Of a DNA stretch of 64,000 nt, positions 47,885-56,740 are shown piece by piece. The notes under the pieces were generated by a model, which saw only the letters and a list, made by a program, of their open reading frames with translations, made no database searches and had not been told where the DNA came from. Numbering within the stretch: position 1 is the first letter of the stretch; each line of letters begins with the position of its first letter. Location of the stretch: the NCBI RefSeq assembly GCF_006491595.2, contig NZ_VEVQ02000006.1, positions 124,001 to 188,000 on the forward strand. The letters are read 5' to 3'. Source of the stretch: Flavobacterium jejuense. Lineage in GTDB: Bacteria > Bacteroidota > Bacteroidia > Flavobacteriales > Flavobacteriaceae. A program made the translations under genes and the position numbers.

Positions 47885-49012
47885 CTATTGGTTTTGAGTT
47901 GTATTTTTTTTGTTTTGTAGTATGAGTTTACTTAAGAAAATAAAATGAGCCATAATAAATGGAAGCATAAGATATAAATGAATCTTATTTAGGATATATA
48001 CTAAGTATCCTAAGAGTATTGCAAGAATGATTTTGCTCCATAGTATTATTTTTTTTGAATCATTCTTAAAGTAATAAAATAGGAAAATTAGATATAGTGG
48101 GTTAAATAATAAGGCATTGTAATTCCACATGATTTCTTCATGAAAGGAATAAAAACCTACAAGACACAAAAATATACCTACAAAGCCTATACCGATAAAA
48201 TAAATTATATTTAACCACTTTTTATTGGCTAAGAGAATTAATGCAAGAACAAGTATAATTGAATAGATACTATTAAAAATTGAAGGTTCAAAAGCGGCTG
48301 GTCTCGCTTCGAAAAGGGTTTTGGTTTCAGAAACTAGTTGTTTCTTATTTAGTGGCGTACTTTTTAAAACCTCTAATAATTCAAAAGGTAAGAATAAACG
48401 TGTAGCTTTTTGATCTACTTTGGTTCCAAAAATGATATTGATACCCAATTGTTCAAAAAAGTGTTGTTTAGAATAAGGAAATAATATTTCTCTATAGGTA
48501 ATTTCAACAGGTTCTTCTGTTTTTATAATTGTTTCTCCTAGAATAGTATTGATTTTGTCTACTACCATATTGGTACAATTCCTATCAATAAATTTGTAGG
48601 TGTAAAATCGTTTGTTACTATTTAAATCACTGTTTAAGGACTCAAAGAGTTGTTGTTGTTGTGCTCTTGACAGCGAAAGTTTTTGTTGGTAAATAGAACG
48701 ATTTTCATATTGGTAGCCATATTCAAAGTTTGGATACTTACTAACCGACATGAAGTACTGCAAATCACCTTTTACAAATTTTAAAATGAAATTAGGAGTT
48801 TCAAAGTCAAAAGTTCCATAATTGTAAACGATATCTAAATTGTTTTGATTGTCTTTAATTCGTATTGCAGTATGTCCGTATAGAGAATAAGATTCATTAC
48901 CAGTTCCACAAGTTAGAATGCTCACTTCAGCTTCTTCTGATAATTGAATGTTTTGGCTGTAACCAATAAAAGAGAGTACTATAAAAAAAAAGGGAAGTAG
49001 TTTTTGCATCAT
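47885..49012 (-). CDS. DUF4105 (Lnb N-terminal periplasmic domain) membrane protein
   Basis: A 375-residue protein with a signal peptide (first ~19 residues, ending near FIGYSQ), then a periplasmic domain with ILTCGTGNESYSLYGHTAIRI near residue 33 and FIDRNCTNMVVDKINTIL near residue 142. This matches DUF4105, recently linked to lipoprotein N-acyltransferase Lnb-type proteins. The C-terminal third has about four to five membrane segments. The C and H residues in those two motifs are the likely active-site candidates. It starts with adjacent ATG codons and lies 31 bases from the PorV-like gene, suggesting one transcript. The exact reaction in this organism is unknown. Confidence 0.82.
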   Translation of the reverse strand: MMQKLLPFFFIVLSFIGYSQNIQLSEEAEVSILTCGTGNESYSLYGHTAIRIKDNQNNLDIVYNYGTFDFETPNFILKFVKGDLQYFMSVSKYPNFEYGYQYENRSIYQQKLSLSRAQQQQLFESLNSDLNSNKRFYTYKFIDRNCTNMVVDKINTILGETIIKTEEPVEITYREILFPYSKQHFFEQLGINIIFGTKVDQKATRLFLPFELLEVLKSTPLNKKQLVSETKTLFEARPAAFEPSIFNSIYSIILVLALILLANKKWLNIIYFIGIGFVGIFLCLVGFYSFHEEIMWNYNALLFNPLYLIFLFYYFKNDSKKIILWSKIILAILLGYLVYILNKIHLYLMLPFIMAHFIFLSKLILQNKKNTTQNQ

Positions 49013-49042
49013 TTTTTTAATCTATTTCTTTTATTCTCTTGC

Positions 49043-50113
49043 TTATCTAAAAATCTCAAAATCTACTTTTAAAGAAAAAATATTAGAATATAAAGCAGCA
49101 CTTTGATCACCCAAATCCGTTAAAGCATAATCTACTTGAATACCTTTGTATTTAAAACCTAAACCAATGTTAGGTTGGAAACTAAGTTTATTTGAATTGT
49201 CAATTTGAGTAATTTTCTGAAAATTACCCACACCAGCTCTAAGGAAAACCAAGTCTATGTAGCCAAATTCAAAACCAACCGCAGGATCAATACTTACTAT
49301 GTCACTTGAAACAATATCATTTGTTCTTGTAAACTGCATATTTAAATTAGCAGCAGCAGTTAAGCTATAATCATATCTAAATATATATTTTTTGGCTACA
49401 CCTAGTTGTGCTTTAGGAAGTGTAGCTTCACTAGTTTCTGGGAGTTCTTGATTTTCACCAGGTACTGCATCTTTAATTTTTTCATATTCTTCCTGATTAA
49501 TTGACCAAGTATTATAAGTGGTTGTAATGTCTCTCAACATTAATCCTATTAACCATTCACTCTCACTTTCATATTGGATACCTATATCAAAACCAAAACC
49601 CCACGAACTGGCAAAATCTCCAATAATTCTATGTATCACTTTAGCATTCACTCCATAATTAATGCCATCTATTGGTAAACTTCGAGCATACGAGACTGTT
49701 AAACCATAATCTGCAGTGGAAAATAAAGAAATTCTATTGTAATCAATATTTCCTTGACTATCGATTAGTTGTGTAGTATTTAAGATGTCATCTACTCCAA
49801 AACGAATTAGTGAAATTCCTACAGCACTTCTGTCATCTATTGGCATTGCAAAACCAGCATAGTCATATTGTGCTATATTTGCAAAGTAATTAGCATGCAT
49901 TAATGCCATCTGTTTGTCTTCCAGTTTTATTAATCCTGCTGGATTCCAATAGCCAGAATTCACATCACCAGTATGAGCTGTAACAGCATTACTCATGCCA
50001 AGAGCAGCTGCATCAACCCCAATACTTAAAAACTCATTAGAATATTTTCTAAAAGTTTGACTGCTTGTGGTTAACATATAAAAAAACAAAACAATTAATA
50101 AGTTCTTTTTCAA
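49043..50113 (-). CDS. PorV/PorQ-family outer-membrane protein, TTG start
   Basis: A 356-residue outer-membrane beta-barrel protein of the PorV/PorQ group tied to type IX secretion. The signal peptide runs to about residue 19 (TTSSQ), then FLSIGVDAAALGMSNAVTAHTGDVNSGYWNPAGL (in parts) and alternating beta strands to the C-terminus ending in Phe-Arg. The wording resembles the Flavobacterium PorV2 type. The start on the minus strand is TTG at 50113, which gives a normal signal peptide with two lysines; no better ATG precedes it. It probably acts as a shuttle or barrel partner in protein export. Call is by family, not by partner genes. Confidence 0.82.
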   Translation of the reverse strand: MKKNLLIVLFFYMLTTSSQTFRKYSNEFLSIGVDAAALGMSNAVTAHTGDVNSGYWNPAGLIKLEDKQMALMHANYFANIAQYDYAGFAMPIDDRSAVGISLIRFGVDDILNTTQLIDSQGNIDYNRISLFSTADYGLTVSYARSLPIDGINYGVNAKVIHRIIGDFASSWGFGFDIGIQYESESEWLIGLMLRDITTTYNTWSINQEEYEKIKDAVPGENQELPETSEATLPKAQLGVAKKYIFRYDYSLTAAANLNMQFTRTNDIVSSDIVSIDPAVGFEFGYIDLVFLRAGVGNFQKITQIDNSNKLSFQPNIGLGFKYKGIQVDYALTDLGDQSAALYSNIFSLKVDFEIFR

Positions 50114-50374
50114 GGCTAATTAAATTTTTTACAAAGATGAGATAAAATTCTTAATTAGTAAACTCTAAATGTATTAACTTATTGTATTACATTTGTTCTA
50201 AAATTAGTTGAAACCAAACCATAGGCTCTTTTTAAATCTTATTCCTGCTGTTCGTTACAATCTTTTATTGCTAGATAATAAGTGCTAATCAACTCCATGT
50301 ATTTCAGGCAATAAAAGGATTTTTAATACCATCAGGATTAGAAAACAATAAAAGGGCATTTTAAGAATTATATT
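50114..50374. other. Divergent intergenic region, possible promoters
   Basis: This 261-base gap separates the PorV-like gene from pssA. A TACATTTG -7-like box lies at 50188-50195 on +, but it is about 180 bases from the pssA ATG and lacks a clear -33. On the - strand a near match CATCTTTG lies near 50132-50139. No RNA gene or repeat was recognised. Confidence 0.3.
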
Positions 50375-51112
50375 ATGAATATTAAAAAAGCAATACCTAA
50401 TACTTTAACACTTTTGAACTTATTAAGTGGCTTAATCGCTTTAATTTCCATTTTTAATGGGTATTATGATCATGCTTTTTTATTGGTATGTTTAGGTATC
50501 TTTTTTGATTTTTGGGATGGGTTTTTAGCTAGAAAATTAAATGTGCAAAGTGATTTAGGGTTGCAGTTAGATTCTTTAGCAGATATGGTTACCAGTGGAG
50601 TTGTACCTGGTATGTTGTTGTTTAAGTTATTTGAAACTATTCAACAAAATCAACCTGACTACATGCTTACAGAAGAAACTTATTATATGGGAATAGTACC
50701 CTATTTAGGTCTTTTGATACCTTTAGCTTCTTGTTATCGTTTGGCTAATTTTAATATTGATACAAGACAAACTAATTCGTTTATTGGTTTACCTACTCCA
50801 GCCAATACTTTATTTATCATGAGTATTCCCATGATACAATATGTAGATAATTATCAGTGGTTAACAGATGCATTAAATAATCCTTATTTGTTATTAGTTA
50901 TTACACTTTTGAGTTGTTATCTCTTAAATGCAGAAATTCCTTTATTTTCATTGAAGTTTAAGCAGTTCACGTGGAAAGAAGCTAAACTTCAAATCTTATT
51001 TTTAATTTTTGCAATCGTTTTAATTCTTTTACTGAGTTTTGTTGCTATTCCTTTAATTATACTTAGTTATATAGCCATTTCTTTAGTCTTAAATACATTT
51101 CAAAAAAAATAA
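50375..51112 (+). CDS. pssA: CDP-diacylglycerol-serine O-phosphatidyltransferase
   Basis: A 245-residue membrane enzyme that makes phosphatidylserine from CDP-diacylglycerol and serine, the precursor of phosphatidylethanolamine. The CDP-alcohol phosphotransferase motif D-x2-D-G-x2-A-R-x8-G-x3-D-x3-D is seen as DFWDGFLARKLN...DLGLQLDSLAD at residues ~44-70. About six to seven hydrophobic segments follow the usual order. The ATG at 50375 begins MNIKKAIPNTLTLLNLLSG, a typical start. The lysozyme gene begins seven bases after its stop. Identification is strong; the serine acceptor is inferred from similarity to Bacteroidetes PssA. Confidence 0.88.
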   Translation: MNIKKAIPNTLTLLNLLSGLIALISIFNGYYDHAFLLVCLGIFFDFWDGFLARKLNVQSDLGLQLDSLADMVTSGVVPGMLLFKLFETIQQNQPDYMLTEETYYMGIVPYLGLLIPLASCYRLANFNIDTRQTNSFIGLPTPANTLFIMSIPMIQYVDNYQWLTDALNNPYLLLVITLLSCYLLNAEIPLFSLKFKQFTWKEAKLQILFLIFAIVLILLLSFVAIPLIILSYIAISLVLNTFQKK

Positions 51113-51119
51113 TATCAAA

Positions 51120-51980
51120 GTGTCTTCAAAAAAGAATTATGTTACTCAAAAAAAGAGAATCAAAAAGAAAAAAGGAGGATCTTTTGGAAAGATAGTTTTT
51201 TATTCTTTTTTTTTCTTGATTCTTGTTACTCTTGGTTTTGGGGTTTATCAATTTAAGGATGGAGTTTTGTATTATCTTGGTTTTAAAACAAATAAAAACG
51301 TTGATGAATTATCAAAAGAAGATCGAAAAATTGCTGATATTAGGATATATGAAGTACTGAGTGAACATAAAGATTGTCTTTTTGGGTTAGATGTTTCGGA
51401 ATATCAAGGTGAAATAGAATGGGATAAATTAGGTAAAATAGAAGACACTTTTGTATTGTCATTTGTTTTTATTCGTGCTACAGCAGGAAAGGATAAAATA
51501 GATTCTAAATTTAATTACAACTGGAAAGAAGCTAAAAAAAACGACATCATTAGAGGAGCTTATCATTATTACAGACCTAATGAAAACTCTATTCTTCAAG
51601 CTGATAACTTTATAAAAACAGTTCGTTTAACTAAAGGTGATTTTCCTCCTGTTTTGGATATTGAAAAATTACCTAAATCGCAATCCTTAGATAGTTTGAA
51701 AGTTGGCCTAAAAAGATGGCTCACTAGAGTTGAACAACACTACAAAATAAAACCTATCATCTATTCTGGTGAAAGTTATTACAACGATTTTTTAAAAAGA
51801 GAATTTTCAGATTACCCTTTTTGGATAGCCAATTATAATATTTGGAAAAAAAAGCCAGAAAAAGAATGGTTACTGTGGCAATTTACTGAAAAAGCGAAGG
51901 TTGAAGGAGTTATTGGAATGGTTGATTTGAATGTTTTTAATGGTGATTTTGTTAAATTTATAGATACAACTAAACCATAA
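51120..51980 (+). CDS. GH25-family lysozyme, membrane-anchored, GTG start
   Basis: A 286-residue protein with a basic N-terminus, one membrane segment (residues ~24-44) and a GH25 muramidase domain. The catalytic-region motifs are FGLDVSEYQGEIEWDKL near residue 90 and PVLDIEKLP near residue 178, with AYHYYRPNEN between. It would cut the glycan backbone of peptidoglycan from the periplasmic side. The start is GTG at 51120, just after the pssA stop; the protein then begins with the lysine-rich stretch SKKNYVTQKKRIKKKK. Such anchored GH25 enzymes occur widely in Flavobacteria; specific physiological role is unknown. Confidence 0.87.
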   Translation: MSSKKNYVTQKKRIKKKKGGSFGKIVFYSFFFLILVTLGFGVYQFKDGVLYYLGFKTNKNVDELSKEDRKIADIRIYEVLSEHKDCLFGLDVSEYQGEIEWDKLGKIEDTFVLSFVFIRATAGKDKIDSKFNYNWKEAKKNDIIRGAYHYYRPNENSILQADNFIKTVRLTKGDFPPVLDIEKLPKSQSLDSLKVGLKRWLTRVEQHYKIKPIIYSGESYYNDFLKREFSDYPFWIANYNIWKKKPEKEWLLWQFTEKAKVEGVIGMVDLNVFNGDFVKFIDTTKP

Positions 51981-51995
51981 GTCAAAAAATAGTTT

Positions 51996-52003
51996 TATAT
52001 TTG
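51996..52003 (+). promoter_or_regulatory. -7 box for the MerR-family gene
   Basis: TATATTTG fits TAnnTTTG exactly and lies 21 bases upstream of the ATG at 52025. No clear -33 TTTG is seen at 19-21 bases. It suggests the regulator is transcribed separately from the lysozyme gene. Confidence 0.5.
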
Positions 52004-52024
52004 TTTAACGAATTTTAAAAAACG

Positions 52025-52918
52025 ATGAACAATATTAAGACCTCATTTAGTGTAAAAGACCTTGAAAACCTTTCAGGAATTAAGGCTCATACTATAAGAA
52101 TATGGGAAAAACGCTATTCTATCTTTTCTCCTGATAGGAATGAAAATAATATAAGATCGTATGATTCAGAAGATTTATTGAAGCTACTTAATATCACTTT
52201 TCTGAATAATTTTGGATATAAAATCTCAAAAATTTCCTCTTTGTCCGATGAAGATATGAATAGTTTAGTGAAACAGATATATTCGGATAAAAACAGTTCT
52301 TCTTTAGCAATATCATCGCTTAAATACGCGATGTTCAATTTCGATACAAAATTATTTCATGAAACTTATGATAAGTTAATAGAAATAAAGTCTTTTGAAG
52401 AAATTTTTTATGAAGTTTTTATTCCATTACTAGATGAAATAGGAATGCTTTGGCAAACTTCTACTTTAAAGCCTATTCATGAACACTTTATAAGTTCTTT
52501 AATTAAACAAAAATTATATTCTGCTATAGAACAAACTCATCAAAAAAATAATTATTGTAGGAAAAAAGTTTTTGTATTGTATTTACCAATGCATGAAATT
52601 CATGAATTAGGATTGGTTTTTGTTAATTACCTTCTTCTTAATAAAGGATACAATACATTATATTTAGGAGAAAGTGTTCCTATGAAAGACTTAGAGGATA
52701 TGAAAACTTATTTTGATGAAGTTCATTTTATATCATACTTTACTGTTCAGCCTTTAGCAGATGATGTTGATGCCTATTTGAATGAATTTCAAGAAACCCT
52801 TTTGGAAAATACTACAAATAAGTTTTATGTTTTAGGAAAACAAATTGAACATGTGGCTAATAAGTATGAAGGGATAACTTTTTACTCAGGTATTCAAAGT
52901 TTAGTGCTAAGTCTATAA
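52025..52918 (+). CDS. MerR-family regulator with CarH/LitR-type B12-binding half
   Basis: A 297-residue transcription regulator. Residues ~7-75 form a MerR DNA-binding domain (FSVKDLENLSGIKAHTIRIWEKRY). The C-terminal half has the CarH signature W-x9-EH (W143, E153, H154) and an ExHxxG B12 motif (E191, H193, G196). In CarH/LitR proteins adenosylcobalamin binds here and light relieves DNA binding at carotenoid promoters. The crtI-crtB-crtZ genes follow immediately, which supports a role in carotenoid control. The more distal B12 residues (SxV and GG) are only partly kept, so cofactor binding and light response are likely but unproven. Confidence 0.8.
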   Translation: MNNIKTSFSVKDLENLSGIKAHTIRIWEKRYSIFSPDRNENNIRSYDSEDLLKLLNITFLNNFGYKISKISSLSDEDMNSLVKQIYSDKNSSSLAISSLKYAMFNFDTKLFHETYDKLIEIKSFEEIFYEVFIPLLDEIGMLWQTSTLKPIHEHFISSLIKQKLYSAIEQTHQKNNYCRKKVFVLYLPMHEIHELGLVFVNYLLLNKGYNTLYLGESVPMKDLEDMKTYFDEVHFISYFTVQPLADDVDAYLNEFQETLLENTTNKFYVLGKQIEHVANKYEGITFYSGIQSLVLSL

Positions 52919-52963
52919 AAAATAGAGCACAAATTATTTACTATATTTATATAAATATTAATA

Positions 52964-54430
52964 ATGGATAAAAAAATTATTGTCATTGGTTCTGGATTTG
53001 CATCCTTGTCAGCCGCTTGTTATTTAGCGAAAGCAGGAAATAAAGTTACAGTTTTTGAAAAGAATGCATCTGTAGGAGGTAGGGCAAGAAGGCTTTCGAA
53101 AGAGGGCTTCCATTTTGATATTGGACCAACATGGTATTGGATGCCTGGTGTTTTTGAAAAGTTTTTTGGCGATTTTGGTAAAAAAGTTGCTGATTATTAT
53201 GATCTGGAAAAATTATCACCAGCATATGATGTTTATTTTGAAGGGAATGAAAAAGTTACTATTTCTGATAACTTAGACGATATAGCAGCTACTTTTGAGA
53301 AAATTGAAAAGGGAAGTGAAAAGAAATTACGTTCTTTTATTAAAGAAGCACAAGATAATTATGCCATTGCTGTTGATAAAATGGTTTATAAACCAGGAGA
53401 TTCTCCATTAGAATTAGTAACAACAGAAACAATTGCTAGAGTAGGACAGTTTTTTTCTACTATAAGCCAAGAAGTTAGGAAAAGATTTAAAAATCCAAAG
53501 TTGGTTAAGATTTTAGAGTTTCCAGTTTTGTTTTTGGGAGCAAAACCATCCGATACTCCTTCTTTTTATAGTTTTATGAATTTTGCCGATTTTGGATTGG
53601 GAACTTGGCATCCCAAAAAAGGAATGTTTTCAGTTGTAGAAGCTATGAAAGACTTAGCAATAGAACTAGGTGTAGAAATTATAACTAATGCTACAATTTC
53701 AAAAATTTTAGTTGAAAATAAAAAAACAGTTGGAGTTACGGTTAATGGTAAAATTGAATATGCAGATATAGTAGTTAGTGGAGCTGATTATCATCACTCT
53801 GAACAATTATTAGATGAACAGCATAGAATGTATTCGGAAAAATATTGGGACAAAAAAATATTTGCACCTTCTTCCTTACTGTTTTATGTTGGTTTTGATA
53901 AAAAACTAGAAAATGTATCCCATCACACGTTGTTTTTTGACACACCATTTGAGCCTCATGCAAGAGAAATATACGATACAAAAGAATGGCCTAAAGAACC
54001 TTTGTATTATGCTAGTTTTCCTTCTAAAACGGATTCATTTTTTGCTCCTGAAGGGAAAGAAGCGGCTACTTTTTTAATACCAATTGCTCCAGGTTTAGAA
54101 GATACAGAAATCATTAGAAAAAAATATTTTGATATTCTTATAGAAAGATTGGAAAAATCGACTCAACAATCTCTAAAACAAAACATTATATTTGTGGAAT
54201 CGTATTGTGTGAATGATTTTGTTAAAGACTATAATTCCTATAAAGGAAATGCTTATGGGCTTGCTAATATTTTAACACAAACGGCATTCTTAAGACCCAA
54301 AATAAAAAGTAGAAAAGTTCGAAATTTATTTTTTACAGGACAGTTAACCGTTCCTGGACCAGGTGTTCCTCCTTCTCTCATTTCAGGGAAAATTGTAAGT
54401 GAAAAAATTATAAAGGAATTTTCAATATGA
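52964..54430 (+). CDS. crtI: Phytoene desaturase
   Basis: A 488-residue FAD-dependent carotenoid desaturase converting phytoene to lycopene. The dinucleotide-binding start is VIGSGFASLSAACYLAKAG, followed by FEKNASVGGRARRL and FDIGPTWYWMPGVF. The C-terminal CrtI signature FTGQLTVPGPGVPPSLISG is at the end. Length is normal for the family. It follows the MerR-family gene after 45 bases, with TATATTTA (52942) as a possible -7 element. crtB follows after 75 bases. The lycopene cyclase expected for zeaxanthin synthesis is not in the window, so the pathway must be completed elsewhere or end at an acyclic product. Confidence 0.92.
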   Translation: MDKKIIVIGSGFASLSAACYLAKAGNKVTVFEKNASVGGRARRLSKEGFHFDIGPTWYWMPGVFEKFFGDFGKKVADYYDLEKLSPAYDVYFEGNEKVTISDNLDDIAATFEKIEKGSEKKLRSFIKEAQDNYAIAVDKMVYKPGDSPLELVTTETIARVGQFFSTISQEVRKRFKNPKLVKILEFPVLFLGAKPSDTPSFYSFMNFADFGLGTWHPKKGMFSVVEAMKDLAIELGVEIITNATISKILVENKKTVGVTVNGKIEYADIVVSGADYHHSEQLLDEQHRMYSEKYWDKKIFAPSSLLFYVGFDKKLENVSHHTLFFDTPFEPHAREIYDTKEWPKEPLYYASFPSKTDSFFAPEGKEAATFLIPIAPGLEDTEIIRKKYFDILIERLEKSTQQSLKQNIIFVESYCVNDFVKDYNSYKGNAYGLANILTQTAFLRPKIKSRKVRNLFFTGQLTVPGPGVPPSLISGKIVSEKIIKEFSI

Positions 54431-54505
54431 AATTGCTACATTTTTTTTAAAAACAAAATCAATAATAAGGAGTTTTCTATTTTAAAACAAACAAAATTTA
54501 ACCAT

Positions 54506-55345
54506 ATGAAAGCATTATTCGACCAAGCATCTATTGAATGCAGTAAAATAATAACAAAGAAGTACAGTACTTCTTTTTCCTTGGCCATTAAAATGTTAGC
54601 TCCAGAAATTCAAGATGAAATTTATGCCATTTATGGTTTTGTGCGTTGTGCTGATGAAATAGTTGATACTTTTGATGGTTATGAGCAAGAAGTTTTGTTA
54701 GATGAATTTCAAGCTGAATATGAAAAAGCATTAGAACGAAAAATAAGTTTAAATCCAGTTTTAAATGCCTTTCAACGTGTAGTTCATGAATATGGATTAC
54801 ATGATTTGGTAGCTCCCTTTATGAAAAGCATGCGAATGGATTTAACTAAAAAGGAATACAATTCCATTGAAGAATACGAAGCATATATTTATGGTTCTGC
54901 TGATGTAGTTGGGCTAATGTGTTTGAAAGTGTTTGTAAAAGGAGATGATACAAAATATAATGAACTAAAGGAAAGTGCCATGAAATTAGGTTCAGCCTTT
55001 CAAAAAGTGAATTTTTTAAGAGACTTGCAACACGATTATGAAACATTAGGTCGTGTTTATTTTCCAGGGATTAATTTTTCTTCGTTAACGAATGCCAATA
55101 AAGAACAAATAGTTGCAGAAATTAACGCTGATTTTGAAGCCGCTTTTAAAGGAGTTTTAAGATTACCAGCTGAAGCTAAATTTGGAGTCTACACAGCATA
55201 TCGTTACTATAAAAGTTTAATGAAAAAGATTAATAAAACGCAACCAGAAGAATTTTTAAGCAAACGCATTAGTGTGTCAAATCCTTTAAAATTAGTAATT
55301 TTGGGAAAATCTTACGTTCGTTATCAATTAAATATTATCGCATAA
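54506..55345 (+). CDS. crtB: Phytoene synthase
   Basis: A 279-residue squalene/phytoene synthase joining two geranylgeranyl diphosphates to phytoene. The two aspartate-rich sites are visible: YGFVRCADEIVDTFDG near residues 43-58 and NFLRDLQHDYETLGRVYFP near residues 168-186. The N-terminal KYSTSFSLAIKML is typical. The crtZ ATG overlaps the crtB stop by one base (TAATG), so these two are translationally coupled. The 75-base gap after crtI contains no clear terminator, so all three are probably on one transcript. Family assignment is firm. Confidence 0.92.
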   Translation: MKALFDQASIECSKIITKKYSTSFSLAIKMLAPEIQDEIYAIYGFVRCADEIVDTFDGYEQEVLLDEFQAEYEKALERKISLNPVLNAFQRVVHEYGLHDLVAPFMKSMRMDLTKKEYNSIEEYEAYIYGSADVVGLMCLKVFVKGDDTKYNELKESAMKLGSAFQKVNFLRDLQHDYETLGRVYFPGINFSSLTNANKEQIVAEINADFEAAFKGVLRLPAEAKFGVYTAYRYYKSLMKKINKTQPEEFLSKRISVSNPLKLVILGKSYVRYQLNIIA

Positions 55346-55794
55346 TGTCTATTCTATTATATATTTTAGTTACTATAGGAACTTTTTTAGTTATGGAAGG
55401 AGTTACGTGGTTGACTCATAAATTTGTCATGCATGGATTTTTATGGTATTTACATGAAGATCATCACCAACCTAAATATCAAGGGATTTTTGAAAAAAAC
55501 GATGCCTTTTTTGTCATTTTTGCTGTGCCAAGTATTGCTCTATTCTATTTTGGAATAAATCCAGAATTAAATTACCTGTTTTTTATAGGTTTAGGAATAT
55601 TGTTTTATGGAATGGCCTATTTTTTAATTCATGATGTGTTAATTCACCAACGTTTTAAATGGTTTAAAAACACCAAGAACAAATATTTAGTAGGTTTAAG
55701 AAAAGCACACAAAATACACCACAAACATTTAGGAAAAGAACATGGAGAATGTTTTGGAATGTTATATGTCCCTTTTAAATATTTCTCAATGTAA
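55345..55794 (+). CDS. crtZ: Beta-carotene hydroxylase (CrtZ type)
   Basis: A 149-residue membrane di-iron hydroxylase that adds hydroxyl groups to carotenoid rings, making zeaxanthin from beta-carotene. Histidine clusters are in HKFVMHGF near residue 26, HEDHHQP near residue 38, IHDVLIHQRFKW near residue 95 and HKIHHKHLG near residue 122. Length and histidine spacing match CrtZ. It is the last gene of the crt operon; a hairpin terminator follows 31 bases after its stop. No crtY gene is nearby. A fatty-acid-hydroxylase alternative is unlikely in this context. Confidence 0.9.
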   Translation: MSILLYILVTIGTFLVMEGVTWLTHKFVMHGFLWYLHEDHHQPKYQGIFEKNDAFFVIFAVPSIALFYFGINPELNYLFFIGLGILFYGMAYFLIHDVLIHQRFKWFKNTKNKYLVGLRKAHKIHHKHLGKEHGECFGMLYVPFKYFSM

Positions 55795-55824
55795 ATCTTT
55801 TGAATTTTATACAGTAGTATGTTG

Positions 55825-55848
55825 AAAAATCCTTTCGGGGATTTTTTT
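55825..55848 (+). terminator. Rho-independent terminator of the crt operon
   Basis: The stem AAAAATCC / GGATTTTT surrounds a six-base loop (TTTCGG) and is followed by further T residues. It lies 31 bases past the crtZ stop and probably ends the crtI-crtB-crtZ transcript. Confidence 0.75.
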
Positions 55849-55978
55849 ATATTTGAATGTCCTAAAGAATGAATATTTTTCAATTCAAGGTAAAAGGAGT
55901 TAGAAAATAGGCTTCATTATTTTAAATTTATTAAGTAGGAACTTGATAAAATGAATCACTTAAAAATTGAAATGACAA

Positions 55979-56317
55979 ATGAAAAATAGAATTAAAAAAT
56001 TAATCAAATTTACAAATGACTATGAAAAAAAAGAAAACATCATTCTACGAGATCATTTGTCGATGGAGCGTACAAAACTAGCTAATGAAAGGACATTTTT
56101 GTCTTATATCAGAACGTCTCTTTATCTCATACTTGGTGGAATTGCCTTTTTAGGGATGCAAGATTTAGAAGAAATTAAGTGGTTAGGCTATTTTTCTCTA
56201 ACACTTTCTATGATTGTTCTTTTCATTGGAATTACTCGTTTTTTTCAACTTAAAAGACATCTAAAAGAAATGTATAGACCCATTCCAACTTCGGAAGACA
56301 CCATTAATGAAGCGTAA
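55979..56317 (+). CDS. DUF202 (YidH-like) small membrane protein
   Basis: A 112-residue protein with the DUF202 pattern: LANERTFLSYIRTSLYLILGG near residues 40-60 (in parts) followed by a second and third hydrophobic segment (FSLTLSMIVLFIGI). Function is unknown; the family is small and found in many bacteria. The start at ATG 55979 gives a basic N-terminus before the conserved RT-F-L-S motif. It is alone, separated from crtZ by about 180 bases with a terminator and from the cassette array by about 380 bases, so it appears to be the last backbone gene before the accessory array. Confidence 0.8.
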   Translation: MKNRIKKLIKFTNDYEKKENIILRDHLSMERTKLANERTFLSYIRTSLYLILGGIAFLGMQDLEEIKWLGYFSLTLSMIVLFIGITRFFQLKRHLKEMYRPIPTSEDTINEA

Positions 56318-56508
56318 ATGCTTAACAATGTAATTTCAATTATAGTACAAAAAAGTAGATAAAACTGAAGACTTCATAGAGATCAATACTTCGGATTATT
56401 ATACCAATGTATATTCAAGCAATATAATTCCAAGACCTTTTTTGTTTACCTGTAATTATAGTTTTTGTAGCATAAAGTGAGCTAATACCAATATGGTATT
56501 TAAATTCT

Positions 56509-56545
56509 AATCCCTAAGATGATTTTTTCGTTTAAGGGATTTTTA
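56509..56545 (+). terminator. Possible terminator before the array
   Basis: AATCCCT and AGGGATT form a seven-base stem around a loop of about 19 bases and are followed by TTTTT. The long loop makes it a moderate candidate. It would isolate the DUF202 transcript from the cassette array. Confidence 0.4.
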
Positions 56546-56610
56546 ATTTTTAAGACATAAAACGTTTTCAGATGGAAAGAATATCTAATGATTTATAATG
56601 AATTATTTAA

Positions 56611-56618
56611 TATATTTG
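56611..56618 (+). promoter_or_regulatory. Candidate -7 box outside the cassette array
   Basis: TATATTTG matches TAnnTTTG and lies 83 bases before the first core site (56701) and 123 bases before the first cassette gene. An external promoter reading into the array would play the part of an integron Pc. The -33 part is unclear. Confidence 0.35.
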
Positions 56619-56740
56619 AAAATTAATAAATGTGGTATTTGTCAGACATATCTCCCTAAAACAGGTTGGCTTTGTATGATTTTATGAGACATATACACAA
56701 GTTGTGTGCTATTTTAGAGCGACAGAAAACTTAAAGAAAG

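Larger units (their letters stand above)
56318..56700. other. 383-base region between DUF202 gene and first cassette core
   Basis: No coding region is convincing here. It contains a small hairpin (AATACCA/TGGTATT at 56484-56500), a possible terminator at 56509-56545 and a TATATTTG box at 56611-56618. The array of gene cassettes begins at 56701. I saw no attI-like sequence that I could name with confidence. Confidence 0.5.

Noticed and set aside
56641..56700. An attI site upstream of the first core
   Set aside because: Only a short repeated AGACATAT is seen; there are no recognisable integrase-binding sites and no inverted arms.
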